64,000 nucleotides of DNA from Leptasterias polaris (taxonomy: Eukaryota; Echinodermata; Asteroidea; Forcipulatida; Asteriidae). Each line of letters opens with the position of its first letter. Within the stretch, counting starts at the first letter, position 1. The translations under genes and the position numbers were made by a program. Under the pieces are notes generated by a model, which searched no databases, was not told the DNA's origin, and saw only the letters and a list, made by a program, of their open reading frames with translations. Below are positions 11,301-22,600 of this stretch, in pieces. The DNA lies in contig JAZGTN010000044.1 of the NCBI GenBank assembly GCA_037783415.1, positions 1,240,001-1,304,000 of the forward strand, given 5' to 3'.

Positions 11301-12978
11301 GTCTGGTATCGTCCGTTTGCGTTTCATATTGTTTTTATACACTGCCATATATGCTCTATAATTTCTTGAATGTGGAAAGAAAAAGTGTTTCCTAATATAT
11401 TTGGGAAGCCTGTCAAATGTTAAAACCTTGGGGATTCTGTGAGGTGGTTAAGTGTCCAAAACGTCACCACAACATTTTTCAGATTTTTTTTTTCAACACC
11501 TGGTTGCATCTCTGAGTTTTTGAGGTTTTAATGTGAAGAGGTAGCTGATTCCAGAGATGTGGTGCTGCAACGGAGAATGATCTGTCCCTTTGGAACTAAA
11601 AAAAAAATGCCTTTGTTACCAACAGCTAACTTCTTTACCTAAAAACTAAAACTATCCATCTATATCTTCAGGTTCAAGAGACGAAGCCAAGTTCCTTGCC
11701 CTGGTTGGAAAAACCTCAGCAAAAAGAGCCAGAAATCACTGAAAAACGTAAGAAGAGAGATTCTGGTTTTTGTATCATTGCTTTATTGTGTTGCAAGAAA
11801 GTAGCAGGGTCCTGAAATGAGATACATGGCTTTTTCGCAACTTAACTTGCAAGAAAACTTGGACTGTGTGTTGTTGTTTTTGGGAGTGTTGGGGTGTTTG
11901 TTTGTTGGGGGGAAGGGGGGTACATCTGTTAATGCGTACAAATAGAGCGATTTTCCAATTCAGAAAATGCTTTTTTATGTTCTTTAGCTTAAAACTTATT
12001 AAAAAATATGTATAATTTCTGTGATAATGTGTACACCAGAAATCACCTGAAATGGTGTGTCGTGGCTGTTAAATGATAGGGGTTCTCCTAGATTTATGTA
12101 GCTGACGCCTAGTTAGGGATACACATGTTTGAGACAGTATGCAGAAGCCATGTTTAATCAAGATACAAACAGCGCCCTCTGTTGGCGGGTATAAACACAG
12201 ATATTGTTACAGTGGCCAAGAGATCTAGTTCACCAGACTCGAGCTCTGGTATTTTCTGATCAGCAGAGTCCGTGTTTGAGTACTGGTCAAGACACTTGAG
12301 CAAGACACTTAATGTTTCATCCATTGTACGGGACGTCAAACCGTTGTCATGTTTTGTGTAGTGCATGTTTAAGAACCCAGTACACTTATTATAAGGAAAG
12401 TGGTTTGCTTTGGTGCATTTTGGCTGCAGAATGCACTGCAGCACATTGTTAAGCCTTCAAGATGCTATAAAAAAGAACCTCAAAATTCATAGCTCTGCCT
12501 ACCTGTCATAAAGCCAAATGATGGAGTAGTGAGGACCCTACCCATCTGTGGCGGATACCGATGCTTTATAAGTTTTCATCATTATAATTCAGAAATATTA
12601 ACCTTCCAACTTTTGAAACCATTCCTCTTGGCTCAGGAATAAGGTCTGTCATTTTGAAACCTTGTGTTTTCCTGCGTGGGTCTACAGCAAAGGCGGACAA
12701 TGCCCATAGGGTAACATATCCAACAGTCTTGTACTTTTGAAAGACCCAAAACATTTGACACATTTTTGCTTTTTGTCACATCTCACCCAACAGCTGTATT
12801 CAAGCCGTACGTCTCGGCATACAACAAACCAACGGATAAGAGCACCAGTGAAAAACAGTACTACTGCGGCATTTGCCAAAAACAGTTGAACGGTCCCAAA
12901 CCTTATGGGGCTCATATGACCAGCAAGGCACATAAGGAGGAGGTTCAGATCGCTAAAGAGATGGAGGAAATGTCTTGA
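8217..12978 (+). CDS. Five-exon gene: SH3 domain plus C2H2 (U1/matrin-type) zinc-finger protein
   Basis: Exons 8217-8318, 8847-9048, 10075-10286, 11672-11747 and 12794-12978 have GT-AG introns and matching phases (0, 1, 0, 1). They give 258 residues. Residues 1-34 include PPPRRW and an RGRG motif. Residues 35-112 are polar, Gln/Asn/Arg-rich and probably disordered. Residues ~115-170 are an SH3 domain: AKYSY in place of ALYDY, EL, a WW pair, then GFIPASYM. SH3 domains bind Pro-rich peptides. Residues 220-246 carry C222, C225, H238 and H244 (CX2CX12HX5H), the spacing of U1/matrin/JAZ-type fingers, which often bind RNA or dsRNA. An acceptor-like TCTACAG at 8205-8211 suggests a 5' UTR intron. A possible poly-A signal AATAAA lies near 13986. 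I cannot name an orthologue. A role linking RNA to Pro-rich partners is inference. Confidence 0.85.
8847..9048 (+). CDS. SH3/zinc-finger gene, exon 2
   Basis: The acceptor is TTCATTCAG|CAAGAG and the donor GCCG|GTAAGT. It encodes a 67-residue polar segment rich in Gln, Asn, Glu and Arg, ending GRTRGQNGAG. It is followed by a 1.0-kb intron in which I see no other feature. Confidence 0.8.
10075..10286 (+). CDS. SH3/zinc-finger gene, exon 3 (SH3 domain)
   Basis: The acceptor is CTTCTTGTAG|GTGATG and the donor ATGTTG|GTGAGT. The exon holds the entire SH3 domain, with a Lys/Thr-rich lead-in. Confidence 0.9.
10870..11570. mobile_element. (TAA)n-linked dispersed repeat interrupted by a hAT-like MITE
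   Basis: A TAATAATAATAA run at about 10888 followed by AAAGTCTTATAAAGCGCACA resembles the tails of LINE/SINE copies elsewhere in the window. It is split by the element at 11086-11514 and resumes with 'agtttttgaggttttaatg'. It lies within intron 3 of the SH3 gene. Confidence 0.5.
11086..11514. mobile_element. 429-bp MITE with CAGAGATGCAAC termini
   Basis: The left end CAGAGATGCAAC and right end GTTGCATCTCTG are exact 12-bp inverted repeats. CAG...CTG ends fit hAT-type elements, but I cannot confirm a clean 8-bp target duplication. The interior is a run of AT-rich CCGATTTT words. It is non-autonomous. Confidence 0.7.
11672..11747 (+). CDS. SH3/zinc-finger gene, exon 4 (linker)
   Basis: A 76-nt exon between TATCTTCAG and GTAAGA. 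It encodes a 25-residue Pro/Glu/Lys-rich linker between the SH3 domain and the finger, ending one base into a Pro codon. Confidence 0.8.
12205..12475 (+). mobile_element. tRNA-Leu-like SINE in intron 4
   Basis: An A-box-like TGGCCAAGAGATCTAG and a B-box-like GTTTGAGTACT are spaced with a long variable arm. The following 'gacacttgagcaagacact' is also found in the SINEs at 62871 and 30299-30665. The copy is diverged and its 3' end is uncertain. Confidence 0.6.
12794..12978 (+). CDS. SH3/zinc-finger gene, exon 5 (C2H2 finger, stop)
   Basis: The acceptor is CACCCAACAG|CTGTATTC. Sixty whole codons follow the split Pro codon, ending MEEMS and TGA. They include YYCGICQKQLNGPKPYGAHM with the second His six residues after the first. 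Confidence 0.9.
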
Positions 12979-14382
12979 GAGGTTAGGGGGACAGATGAAG
13001 GAAGAGTAAGGTACGATAAGACGGCTCGAATTTCGTTCTTGGATTGCCAAAAAATATGGCCTTTCTTAAGTGCCTGTTTTATTTTTGCGTTTTTTCGAAA
13101 TTCTGTGAAAAAGAAAATAAGTCTTTCTCACCGAACAAAATATATCTTGCTGATTTGTGTTGTCTTGGTACATCCCAAAGTCAATAGTATTTCTTGAGTG
13201 ATAATGCCCTTTCGTGGTAACATATTTATTATGGGTCGTACATGTTTTGAGTACATAAAAAAATGTTGTACATGTACAATGATGGCGCTTAAAAGTAAGT
13301 AGTGCATGAAACCTTGGCACTGAAAGACTTAAAGCTCTGAGACTGTCGCACATTTCCAAATTTATTCCCTCGTGTACAAGGAGGGTAAAAACTTGGGCGA
13401 ACTTTGCATTTGAAAACTTACTCTTGAATGAAATTGTGTGTCCTAATTGAAGATCATTTACATTTTCTGAAGTCTGTGGCCATGTACAAAATAGCGTTGG
13501 ACCAAAGCAAAGTGTTTTTTTCACTTGCTAAAGAAGACGAGTTTACTTTTGTGAGAGTCGCAAACATTTCGTCGCATCAGTGCCAAAACGTAGTATCTCA
13601 CTTGAAAATGCATTGTGGGGAAAATGTTGTATCTCTGGAAGTATTTGTTTGGTGTGTGGCTATTTTAAGTGAGATACAATGTGTTGACAATTTCAAACTG
13701 ACGCATAATGCAAGTTCTTCTTTAGGAAATACAACGCTTTTGCTCTGAAATTTTTTTCTGTAAGGTGCTCATTTTAAGTTTAAGTAACATTTTATACATT
13801 CTCACTGTATCTTGTGTCTTCCAAAAATGTTGTATTATGCATGATTGTTCAGTTTTTTTTTTTTCTAGATTATTTTTCGATATACATTGTAGATTTAAAA
13901 AATTAAAACCAAATTCAACCTTTTCGATAATATAAAACAATTTATTAGCAGTTCATTAACACATTTTGATGGTTTTATCGTACAAAAATAAACGTTATTT
14001 AAATTTAGTATCAATCAACAGTCTGATCAAATACTTCATTTAAGCAGATTTACAACAGAGACATAATATAGATTTGACCAACTTAGGGTTTGAAGTTTTA
14101 ATACAGTTTTTGTTTAACCATTTAGAGACCATTCATTTTCGTTTAATTTATCACAAAACGCCAAGACATTGCTAATATTGTTAGTTACTTTATTGAAATT
14201 TTTTCAGTAAAAATGTCAACATCATTAAAATGAAAGAGAAAATTGTGTTTCTTGTTTTAGAAATTGGGATACTATGTCAACATACTACATCGGAAAATTT
14301 CATATGTGGCCATGACCTTTACTTTGACCTCTTTATGTGAATAGAAGTAGGTTAAAGCCGTTTGCGGCCGCTAAAGGGTTAA
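12979..14382. other. 3' flank / probable 3' UTR of the SH3 gene
   Basis: No splice-bounded coding signal is visible. An AATAAA near 13986 could end the transcript about 1 kb after the stop. The rest is AT-rich, with a poly-T run at about 13853. A 106-codon frame at 13428-13748 has no recognisable domain. Confidence 0.4.
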
Positions 14383-14672
14383 TGGGTGTGTACAACAATG
14401 GTAATTGTCACAGACCTGTATCCACACTTGATGTGACCTAACATGTACATAAAATAACAAACCTGTGAAAGTTTAAGCTCGGTCTTCGGTCTTTCATGAG
14501 AAAACAGTGAAAAACCCTCTTATATAATTTAACTTTTTTCAACATCGGATTTTATCCTGCAGGATAAAAACTATGGCATTTCAAGGGAAGTTTTCCACCA
14601 TGACCATCTTTATACCATGTAAGTTATGTGCAAATCTGTGAACATTTATCTTACCAATGTTGTACACACCTT
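14383..14672. mobile_element. TTAA-flanked MITE (B-type)
   Basis: It is bounded by TTAA at 14379-14382 and 14673-14676. It starts TGGGTGTGTACAAC and ends GTTGTACACACCTT, an inverted pair. Internal words ('aacaaacctgtgaaag', 'tgtgaacatt') are shared with the copies at 18990, 27138 and 49636. Confidence 0.75.
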
Positions 14673-14676
14673 TTAA

Positions 14677-15070
14677 AGGACACTGACAACAAACATTGGT
14701 AAAATTGTCAAAGGCCAGTATCATCACTTTATGTAGCCAACATATCTGGATGACACAACAAACCTGTGAAAGTTTGAGTTCAATCTGTCATTTGAGTGCC
14801 AACAAATAGTGGAAAATCCCGTTATATGATTTCTTCGTTTTCAGGCTCTGCTTACCGTAAGCAAACAATCAGCGCTTACTGAAGCAGGGAATTTCGCACT
14901 TACGTCGAGTGTATTTAACAGGGTAAGCATTGAATTTTTGCTTGTGCGCTTGCTTAGTCCACGTTTGCACAGTAAGCGGAGAATGGTGATTGCAAGTGCA
15001 GAATTCGGCAGTAAGCAGAGCCATGAAATTGGGCCCTGGGCATTTCCTGGCGGGAAAGATATTGCACAGA
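14677..15070. mobile_element. Second TTAA-type MITE fragment interrupted by a CATGGCTCTGC element
   Basis: It begins directly after the TTAA shared with the previous element and carries the same interior words ('ggccagtatcatcactt', 'aacaaacctgtgaaag'). It is broken at about 14846-15047 by a copy of the family with ends GGGCCCAATTTCATGGCTCT, of which this copy lacks the outermost left bases. Confidence 0.65.
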
Positions 15071-15489
15071 TCATTGTATGGGAAATTTTACATTTTGTAC
15101 CGTAATTTCTTTAGATCAATTCAAGAATTATGAAAGTAACAGCTGTTCAAGTTTTGGATTTCCGGTTAAAAACGGAGAAATCACATCCCTGAAGACTACA
15201 TGTACGTAAGACTATATACTATGAAAGACTATGTACGTACATTTTGTAAATTTTCTTCTTGAGAAAAGTAGTCGAGACATTTGAGAGTCCTGAGAGATTT
15301 TAATTTAAGTACATTCCAGCATTACTGATTACAAGGCACGATTATAGTGATGTAAAAAATAAATCTTATATTTGGGTATATCTCAACTGTAAGAACTTAC
15401 TCCATTCTACCAGCTTTTATTCATTAATTTTACATAAAACTTTACATGTTGTGTCATACCTAATTTGCAGACTCGGGGAAAAATCTATA

Positions 15490-15495
15490 TTTATT
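15490..15495 (-). promoter_or_regulatory. Candidate poly-A signal AATAAA
   Basis: AATAAA on the minus strand, about 150 bp downstream of the stop codon of the unrecognised minus-strand gene. The position is plausible; function is inferred. Confidence 0.4.
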
Positions 15496-15647
15496 GCAGA
15501 ATTGATTGTTTGGGTACACCTCACTTTCTATGTGTCTTGATATATGTAGTATCATCCTTCTGTATATCTTCATGTACCTCATCAACCTCATGTGCATTGA
15601 GGCTGATTTCTGTGAGAGGTACATGTACCCCATGAGGCTGATCATCC

Positions 15648-16610
15648 TCACTTGGATGCTGTTCCACTTCCTGTGTTTGGAGTGTTGTATTGCTCATTGT
15701 CACCATTGCTAAGTATTGCAGTGTTTTCAAGTTTTGCTTGTGTGGATGCGAGATTGTTATCATTTATTTGTTGATTGCCAAATGAGTCATTTTTAGGATT
15801 ACTTGTACCGCTGTCTATGGTGATCAGGTCACTATCTTGACTCTGCAAGATTCCTTCCTTATCTGAGGTTACTTGGTTCTCTGCGATGGGAGCCTCTGAT
15901 TGGACATCGGTTGCCATGTCGACATCCTGCTGCTGGGTAGTGGTGTCTGTCACTGCGTTTGATGCTTGCTGAGGTTCATCCGATACTTGATCCCGCTGCT
16001 GGGATACACTGTCACCTTGTTGCGGGTTTTGGCTCGTAGTCGTGTCTGTCACTGCGTTTGATGCTTGCTGAAGTTTATCCGATACTTGATCCCGCTGTGT
16101 ATCAGCCACCTCATTTGCTCTTGCAACAATGTCCAACTCGTCTTCAGGACTGCCCTCTGGGGCGGCTTTTATTGCTTCCGTTTGCGTTACTTCAGTTTCC
16201 ACAACCACCTCTTCTTTGGCACTGCTGAAATTTCCACCTTCAGATGTTCTCTTCTGTTTTTTTAGTCTCCTCATTTCCATGTTGACTACCAGCCGAGACA
16301 TCACCTTGCTTTCTCTGGACCTCTGGTGACACTTTCCCTGTCTTGGGCTGCGTCAGAAAAACTGCCGTACCTGTTACACTTTCAGTGTCACTCAGCTTGA
16401 ACTTGTTTGCATCATATTTGATGATTGAGGACAGGGAGGTGAATGCTAGGGACTCTGTTCCCTCAATGCTCTTGACACTAAGGTGTCCTTCTTTGGATTT
16501 GCTGTCCATCTCCTTGCTGTTCTTTGATCTCCTTCCTCCGTCGTCATCAATTGAAAAGACCACGCGATGTTTCTTTCTGTATCTCTCGATGAAGTCTAAA
16601 CTTCTGGAAA
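15648..16610 (-). CDS. Unrecognised gene, last exon, with a frame break near 16262
   Basis: The acceptor is ATACTTGCAG|TTTCC. The first frame runs from 16610 to a stop at 16240. A second frame, open from 16304 to the stop at 15648, overlaps it. An A7 run on the minus strand at about 16259-16265 lies in the overlap, and removing one A would join the frames. The downstream part is 200 residues of low-complexity acidic/Gln/Thr sequence. It includes a repeated QASNAVTDTTT block, 96 bp apart (about 15940-16010 and 16035-16100), preceded by RDQVSD. Its consistent reading for over 600 nt argues that it is coding. Alternatively the protein ends at 16240. Confidence 0.6.
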
Positions 16611-19600
16611 CTGCAAGTATAAACACAGAGAGGAAATAATCAGAAATGTTTTATGTCATAAAATAATCATGAATTTCTTCTAATATTCATTCATTAACAT
16701 TTAGGTTTGTTATCAACTTAAAAAGACTAAAATTGATGTGTTTACATTATTTACAAACTACAAAAGTCTAAAAAATTGTCATTAGATACTTGTTCTAGGG
16801 GCCTGTGCAAAATTAAGAACATTTTAAAGAACCATTAATTCCTGGGCCCAATTTCATGGCTCTTCTTACCGTAAGCAAAGAATCGGCACTTATGGAAGCA
16901 TGGAATTCCGCGTTTACGTCAAGCGTATTTCACAGGTTAGTAGGGAATTTTTGCTTATGCGCTTGCGTAGTCCACGTTACTAGGCATTCTACGCTTACAC
17001 AGCTAGCGCAGAAATTCGGCGCTTGCTCGGTAAGCGGAGAATGGTGATCGCAAGCACAGAATTCGGCGGTAAGCAGAGCCATGAAACTGGGCCCAGTTTA
17101 CTAAAGCAATTATCCTTGGGGGGTGCCTTCTGGCTACTGTTCATCTCATGAGATGTCATTTGCCATAATCTCACATCTAAGTCGTGGGATAATGACTCAA
17201 TTAGCGTTCTCCAGGTTGTATTTCAGGTTTCTCCAGGTTTAAAAAAATGAGAAATTATTATATACGCAGGCAACTTGACACGACTACAACAATTATGGAT
17301 GTAGTGACCAAACGTTGCCTGAAATGGTTTGGGCATGTCATCAGAATGCCAGCCTGTAGGCTACCCATGCAGGCCTACTACAATGATTTCAGCACACCAC
17401 GCCAACGAGGACGCCCACCATTGCGCTGGAAGGATCAAGTCCAAGAAGATGCCGAAACTCCACTTCCCGAGGCAGAGCAACTAGCCACAAACAGGCTGGA
17501 ATGTAGACGGTTATCCAAGGAGGCCAAGGGACACCTTGTCCTAAGTCAAGTCAAGTCAAGGCTATATTTCAGGGGATCACACAAATGTTTTTATATCTTT
17601 CCTTCAAGATGTGTTGGAGCTTGTTCCTGGTGGTTAGTTATAGGTCTACAAAATATTACCATCTTAACTTCAAATTACCTGGAGCGGATGAGGCATATCG
17701 CTTGTCATTTCCCCTGACAACTCCCCCACCCCGTGGGGAGGCCTCCTCTCCAGGTGTGTCCACTTTCCATGAGTACCACTTGGTGTTGGTCCCTGGCATG
17801 ACTGGCAAGAGGAGGCGGGGTACCGGTTTCTTATCGTTGGAGGAAACCCAGTGAAGGCGTAGAGGATTGTCTCCATCACCCATGTAGCTCTGCCTGCCTT
17901 TACACATGCCCTAAGAAATGAAATCAGGGGTATATAAATGGGTACCTGCGAGGGTAGAGGTTGATATTGTGTTTGAAAAAGCTTCTGAGCGCCACGGCAG
18001 CTCGGGCTGTATACTCCCCAGGGAGCTGAGCAAGATTAAAGGAATGTTATTGGCCCAATGACCAGGGCACTAATGTAAAGCGCATTGAGACGTTATTGTG
18101 AAATGCGCTATATAGGAACTGGTTATTATTATTATTAAGTGTTTAATTTTTTAAGAATACTAGAATTTGGTTTATCATTGTGCGACCATCTTCATTTCTG
18201 TGTTAATCAATGGGACCAAACTGAGGCTGGGAGGGAAACAAATAGTCTGATCCCATTATGGTCTTATTAGGATCACTGTAAATATACATGTAGCACACAG
18301 GGTACATGACAACAGCGGTGGTGCTATGATAACAGTCTTTTGGTGTTTTTGTGAAACTTTGTTCTATAAAAGCTTTAAAAAAGACATTCCACTTCTCTTG
18401 GTGAAGTGTGCATGTAAATCACATTTATATCTACTGGAGGCAATTGCCTAAATGCCCCTGGTCAGTGCCATGGTGCACTTTCAAATGTTTGTCGGTACAA
18501 ATTTCTATTTTCCTCAAAGAGGGACAACTTAAGGAAAATTCACATGAACCATACATTTTTGAAAAAAAGGGATCCTCATACATCATATGGAAAATGTCTC
18601 CTTAAAAGCAGGGTGTATTTTTTGTAACAACTCCAAAAGTTATACTGACCATAAAAACTTACTTTGGTTAAGAGTACTGGAGAGCTGTTATTATTATAAA
18701 ACATTGTCAAAAACGACTCCCTCTGAAGTAATGTAGTTTTAGAGAAAGAGGTAATTCTTCACCCAAAAATTTGAATGTGAGAAAGGCTTCAGGCATGAAG
18801 CCTTTCTCGGGCATCTGAAAGCACACCATTCTATTCAATGAGGGTGTTCTTTTCTTACATTATTTTCTTGCAACTTCAATGACCAATTGAGCCAAAATTG
18901 TACAGGTTTGTTATTTTATGCATATGTTGGGATACACCAAGTGAGAATACTGGTCTTTGACAATTACCAAAAGTACACCCTGCCTTTAAAGGTATTATAC
19001 AGGATTGGCAGAGCTGACAAAATAATCACAGACAGTGTTCATGTTTTGTGTAATCAACCACATACATGAAATAACAAACCTGTGAAAATTTGAGCTCAAT
19101 TGGTCATCGAGGTTTATTATCGCGCACGATAAAAACTATCGTTTTACTCATTTCTCAGAAACGATAGCATTTTAGGCAGAAATATTTTAAGGAACCCTTT
19201 CTACCATTACATTACTTTAAATCATGTAAGTTATGTGTGGATCTGTGAACATTTGTGTTTTTCGATCTTACCAATAGTGTACAGGGCCTTTAAATAAAAT
19301 ACAATCAATCAATAAATTGATACAATTTGGCAGGTTGTCAAAAAGAAACCCCCCCCCCCCCCCCCCCCCCCCCGAGATATAAAAACAAATCTTACCTTAT
19401 AGCTAGCCGTCCCGTCACAATTCCTGACAGCGTTGGTGAGGTATGTTACTTGTGCATACAGCTGCCTGAGTTGATGGTTCGCCCGGCCGTAGTCTGACGG
19501 GCTGTGGAGGATGTGGTAAGGCTTAACGTTCCTGACAGTGTGTTTATACAGGCTGTGGGGATTCTTTGGGACCCGGAGTGGCGGGACCTCCGGTGTTTTC

Positions 19601-22600
19601 TCATTCTCCTGATGGGAGGGAAGAATGATTCGTGTGAATTTTCCTTAAGTTGTCACAGTGCCAAAAAGGTGTCGGTTGTTTATCATTAATTCAAGTTGAG
19701 GAAAAGAAGGGCAAGGGGTGAGCCGGGAGAGGAAAGGAGGCCAAGAGGTAACCCTTGAGATTCAAAGACCTCTATTAGGGCACTACTTGGAAATTCTAAG
19801 CTGAAGTGAAAGTGAACTAATTGCTCCCTCTCCCAAATAAAGGACATCATCATGGCGGTTAAAAAATAAAATTATATTGGACAATTATTTGGCCAATGGT
19901 CACCTAGTGGTCAGTTAATAAAGAAATTCAAAGTCTCTAATACTTCTGCTGTTTTCTGCCTTACTATGTTGGCAAGTCATTAGAATTTTGGGCAATGGTC
20001 ACCTAGTGGTCAGTTTATAAAGAAACTCAAATTCTTTCATTCATTTGCCGTTTTCTGCCTTACTACATGTATGTTGGATGAGTCAATAGAATTTTTGCCA
20101 ATGGTCACTTAGTGGTCAGTTAATGAAGAAACTCAAATTCTTTCATTCATTTGCCGTTTTCTGCCTAACTAATGTAGAAGGAGTTGACAGCTTTTGGACA
20201 ATGGTCAGTGGTGGTCAGTTTCAGAGAAAATTTGAAATGGATCATTAATCACAATTACTGCAAATCTAGGGGTGGTCACAGATTTCTGCCGATGGTCACT
20301 TATGGTCAGTATAGTAATCAGTAGTGGTCATTCTTAGACACTGGTACTATTCCAATATTTCCCTTGTTTTATATTATATGAAGGCATTTTTTACTGAAAA
20401 TTTGAGTCAAAAGATATTGATGTATTGTGACGATCTCGACAAAAACGAATTGTCTCTGTGTTTAGGAATGGTATGTACAGGACTACAGGTACTATTAAAA
20501 GGGGGCTAATTGGAAGTAATACTCGTCTACAAATGTCTGGATACATGTATGATGTTTTGAAGGCAATTAGAAAAAGAACCCTTTGAATAATTTGATGATT
20601 TAACATAAGCCTTTGTTTTATACTTATAGTGTGTTTTCAGCAACCATGATAAACCATTAGTTAAAAGAGCCATATTATTTTCACATGGAGCAGAGAGGTA
20701 GACTACCTCCATGCTCTGATTCACATGGGTGCTTCTTGCTTTAAAAAAATTATTTATTTACTACAGTATATCAAAATGTGCCTGTACTACTTTTCATTCT
20801 AAGCCTCGTTCTAGCCCATTGATTTTGCCATGGTGCCTTTTATAAAGTCCCAGAGCTATATTTCATCTTTGAGAGGGCAAGGACAATAGACCGATCCATT
20901 AAGCCCCGCCTCCTTACGAGTTGACCAATCACAGCCGCGAAACCCGATCACCGTTAGTGCAAAGATCACCAAACGGCCCAAATGGTGATCAGATTTCGCG
21001 GTTGTGATTGGTCAATGAGAAATGGGGGTGGCTTAATGGATCGGTGTATTCACTTTAGGAAAGGGAACTATCAATTGGAAAAACCTGAAAGTCTATGGGA
21101 AACTAATGAAGGGGCACCACGGCTAAGACCAGGGCAACAGAGGCCATGGCTAGCTCCGTGTAATTCCAGGTCTGAGGTTCAATGTTTACATTTTCCCTCA
21201 TAGAAGAAATTCCCATTATCAAAATGGACCTGCTCTATCAAAAGGACAGTTCATGGCATGGGTGAGCTATCGCATCAACCTCGCCCATGAAAAATGAATG
21301 AGAATGGTTGAATGAGAAAAACTATATGGCGGGAAAATGTTGTACCTTTTTCCCATCCGGTTTCATATAATAAAACCGAGGCACACCTGATTTCCTTACA
21401 TATATTGACTATTTTCAGCATTGTGATATCGCAGCAGAACACACCTAACAATAATGGTCGCTGTAAACACCTCTTTGATAGACTGTTGATGGTTTAGATA
21501 CCTACCATCTTTAACGATGAAAGTGAGACAGAACTGTGGGCGCATGATACAGACCGAGCCTAAGAGTGAGTCATGCATTCTTCCCTAACCAAATCGGAAT
21601 AGATTTCTCATATCAAATGTGTATTCATGGCAAGCCAGGCAACAACCGCTGAATGAACGAGATACATTATTTATTTATTCTGTTGACGAATTGAATTTGG
21701 CACAATAGATTCAGAATGTTTCTTCGTGTTATCTTTATCAGGTAACATCAGGGGGTCCGCGGGTAGTGATGCAATATACTAGGAACTTACAAAATTGACC
21801 AAAATCTATCTTGCACAGAGGAGATTTTGATATCCTAGATTTAATGTCGATAAATTGTAAAAAATCCTCAACCATTTAAAATTTGTATTAAGTTTAAATT
21901 TTTATTTTTTTAAATAATTTAGTAATCTTTCCTATAATATTTTGCTGAAGAATGATAATGGAGTAATGTACACAGTATTTAATGTACATTATCATGTATT
22001 ATATAACACCCAAGCAGATCCTTGCCATTTGATTGGAGGATTGTCCGTCACGTGATAGCAAATAAACGTACCATTGCACGCTACGTCATTCACCGTGCAT
22101 TTTTCGTTCCATCCGATTTGTTCTATTGCACGCACGCTCGCCCGCCCTCCATTGACGAAAGTGACTATTCGATTAAAGATGGCAAATGGCAAATGACAAA
22201 TGACAAAGATCTACTTGGATGTTATATAAAACAAATAATGAATGTTTTTCATTCGTGCAATAGTCAGAATATTTTCATGAGTTGAAAGATGGAATGTTCC
22301 ATCTTTCAACTCACGAAAATATTCTTACCATTGCACTCATGAACATTCATTATTTGTATAATATTGTATGGACTTCAAAATTGAGGTTTGCAAGTGAAAC
22401 TTTTAAAAATAAATTTACAATTATGACCTTTTATAACACACTGAAGAAAAAAGTCACCCATTTTCAAATGTTGCAAGCCTGATACTTCAATGAAGCAATT
22501 TACTCAATCCTTGCACCTATTCAAATTGCCTTGGTGCCCCTTGAATTGTTCCAGTAGAAATGTCTATTTCCTTCATTGAGGTGCCCAGTTACTAAGGAAA

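Noticed and set aside
16240..16304. Programmed ribosomal frameshift at the A7 run
   Set aside because: The AAAAAAC heptamer is not in the phase needed for -1 slippage. The required shift is +1, so a one-base indel is simpler.
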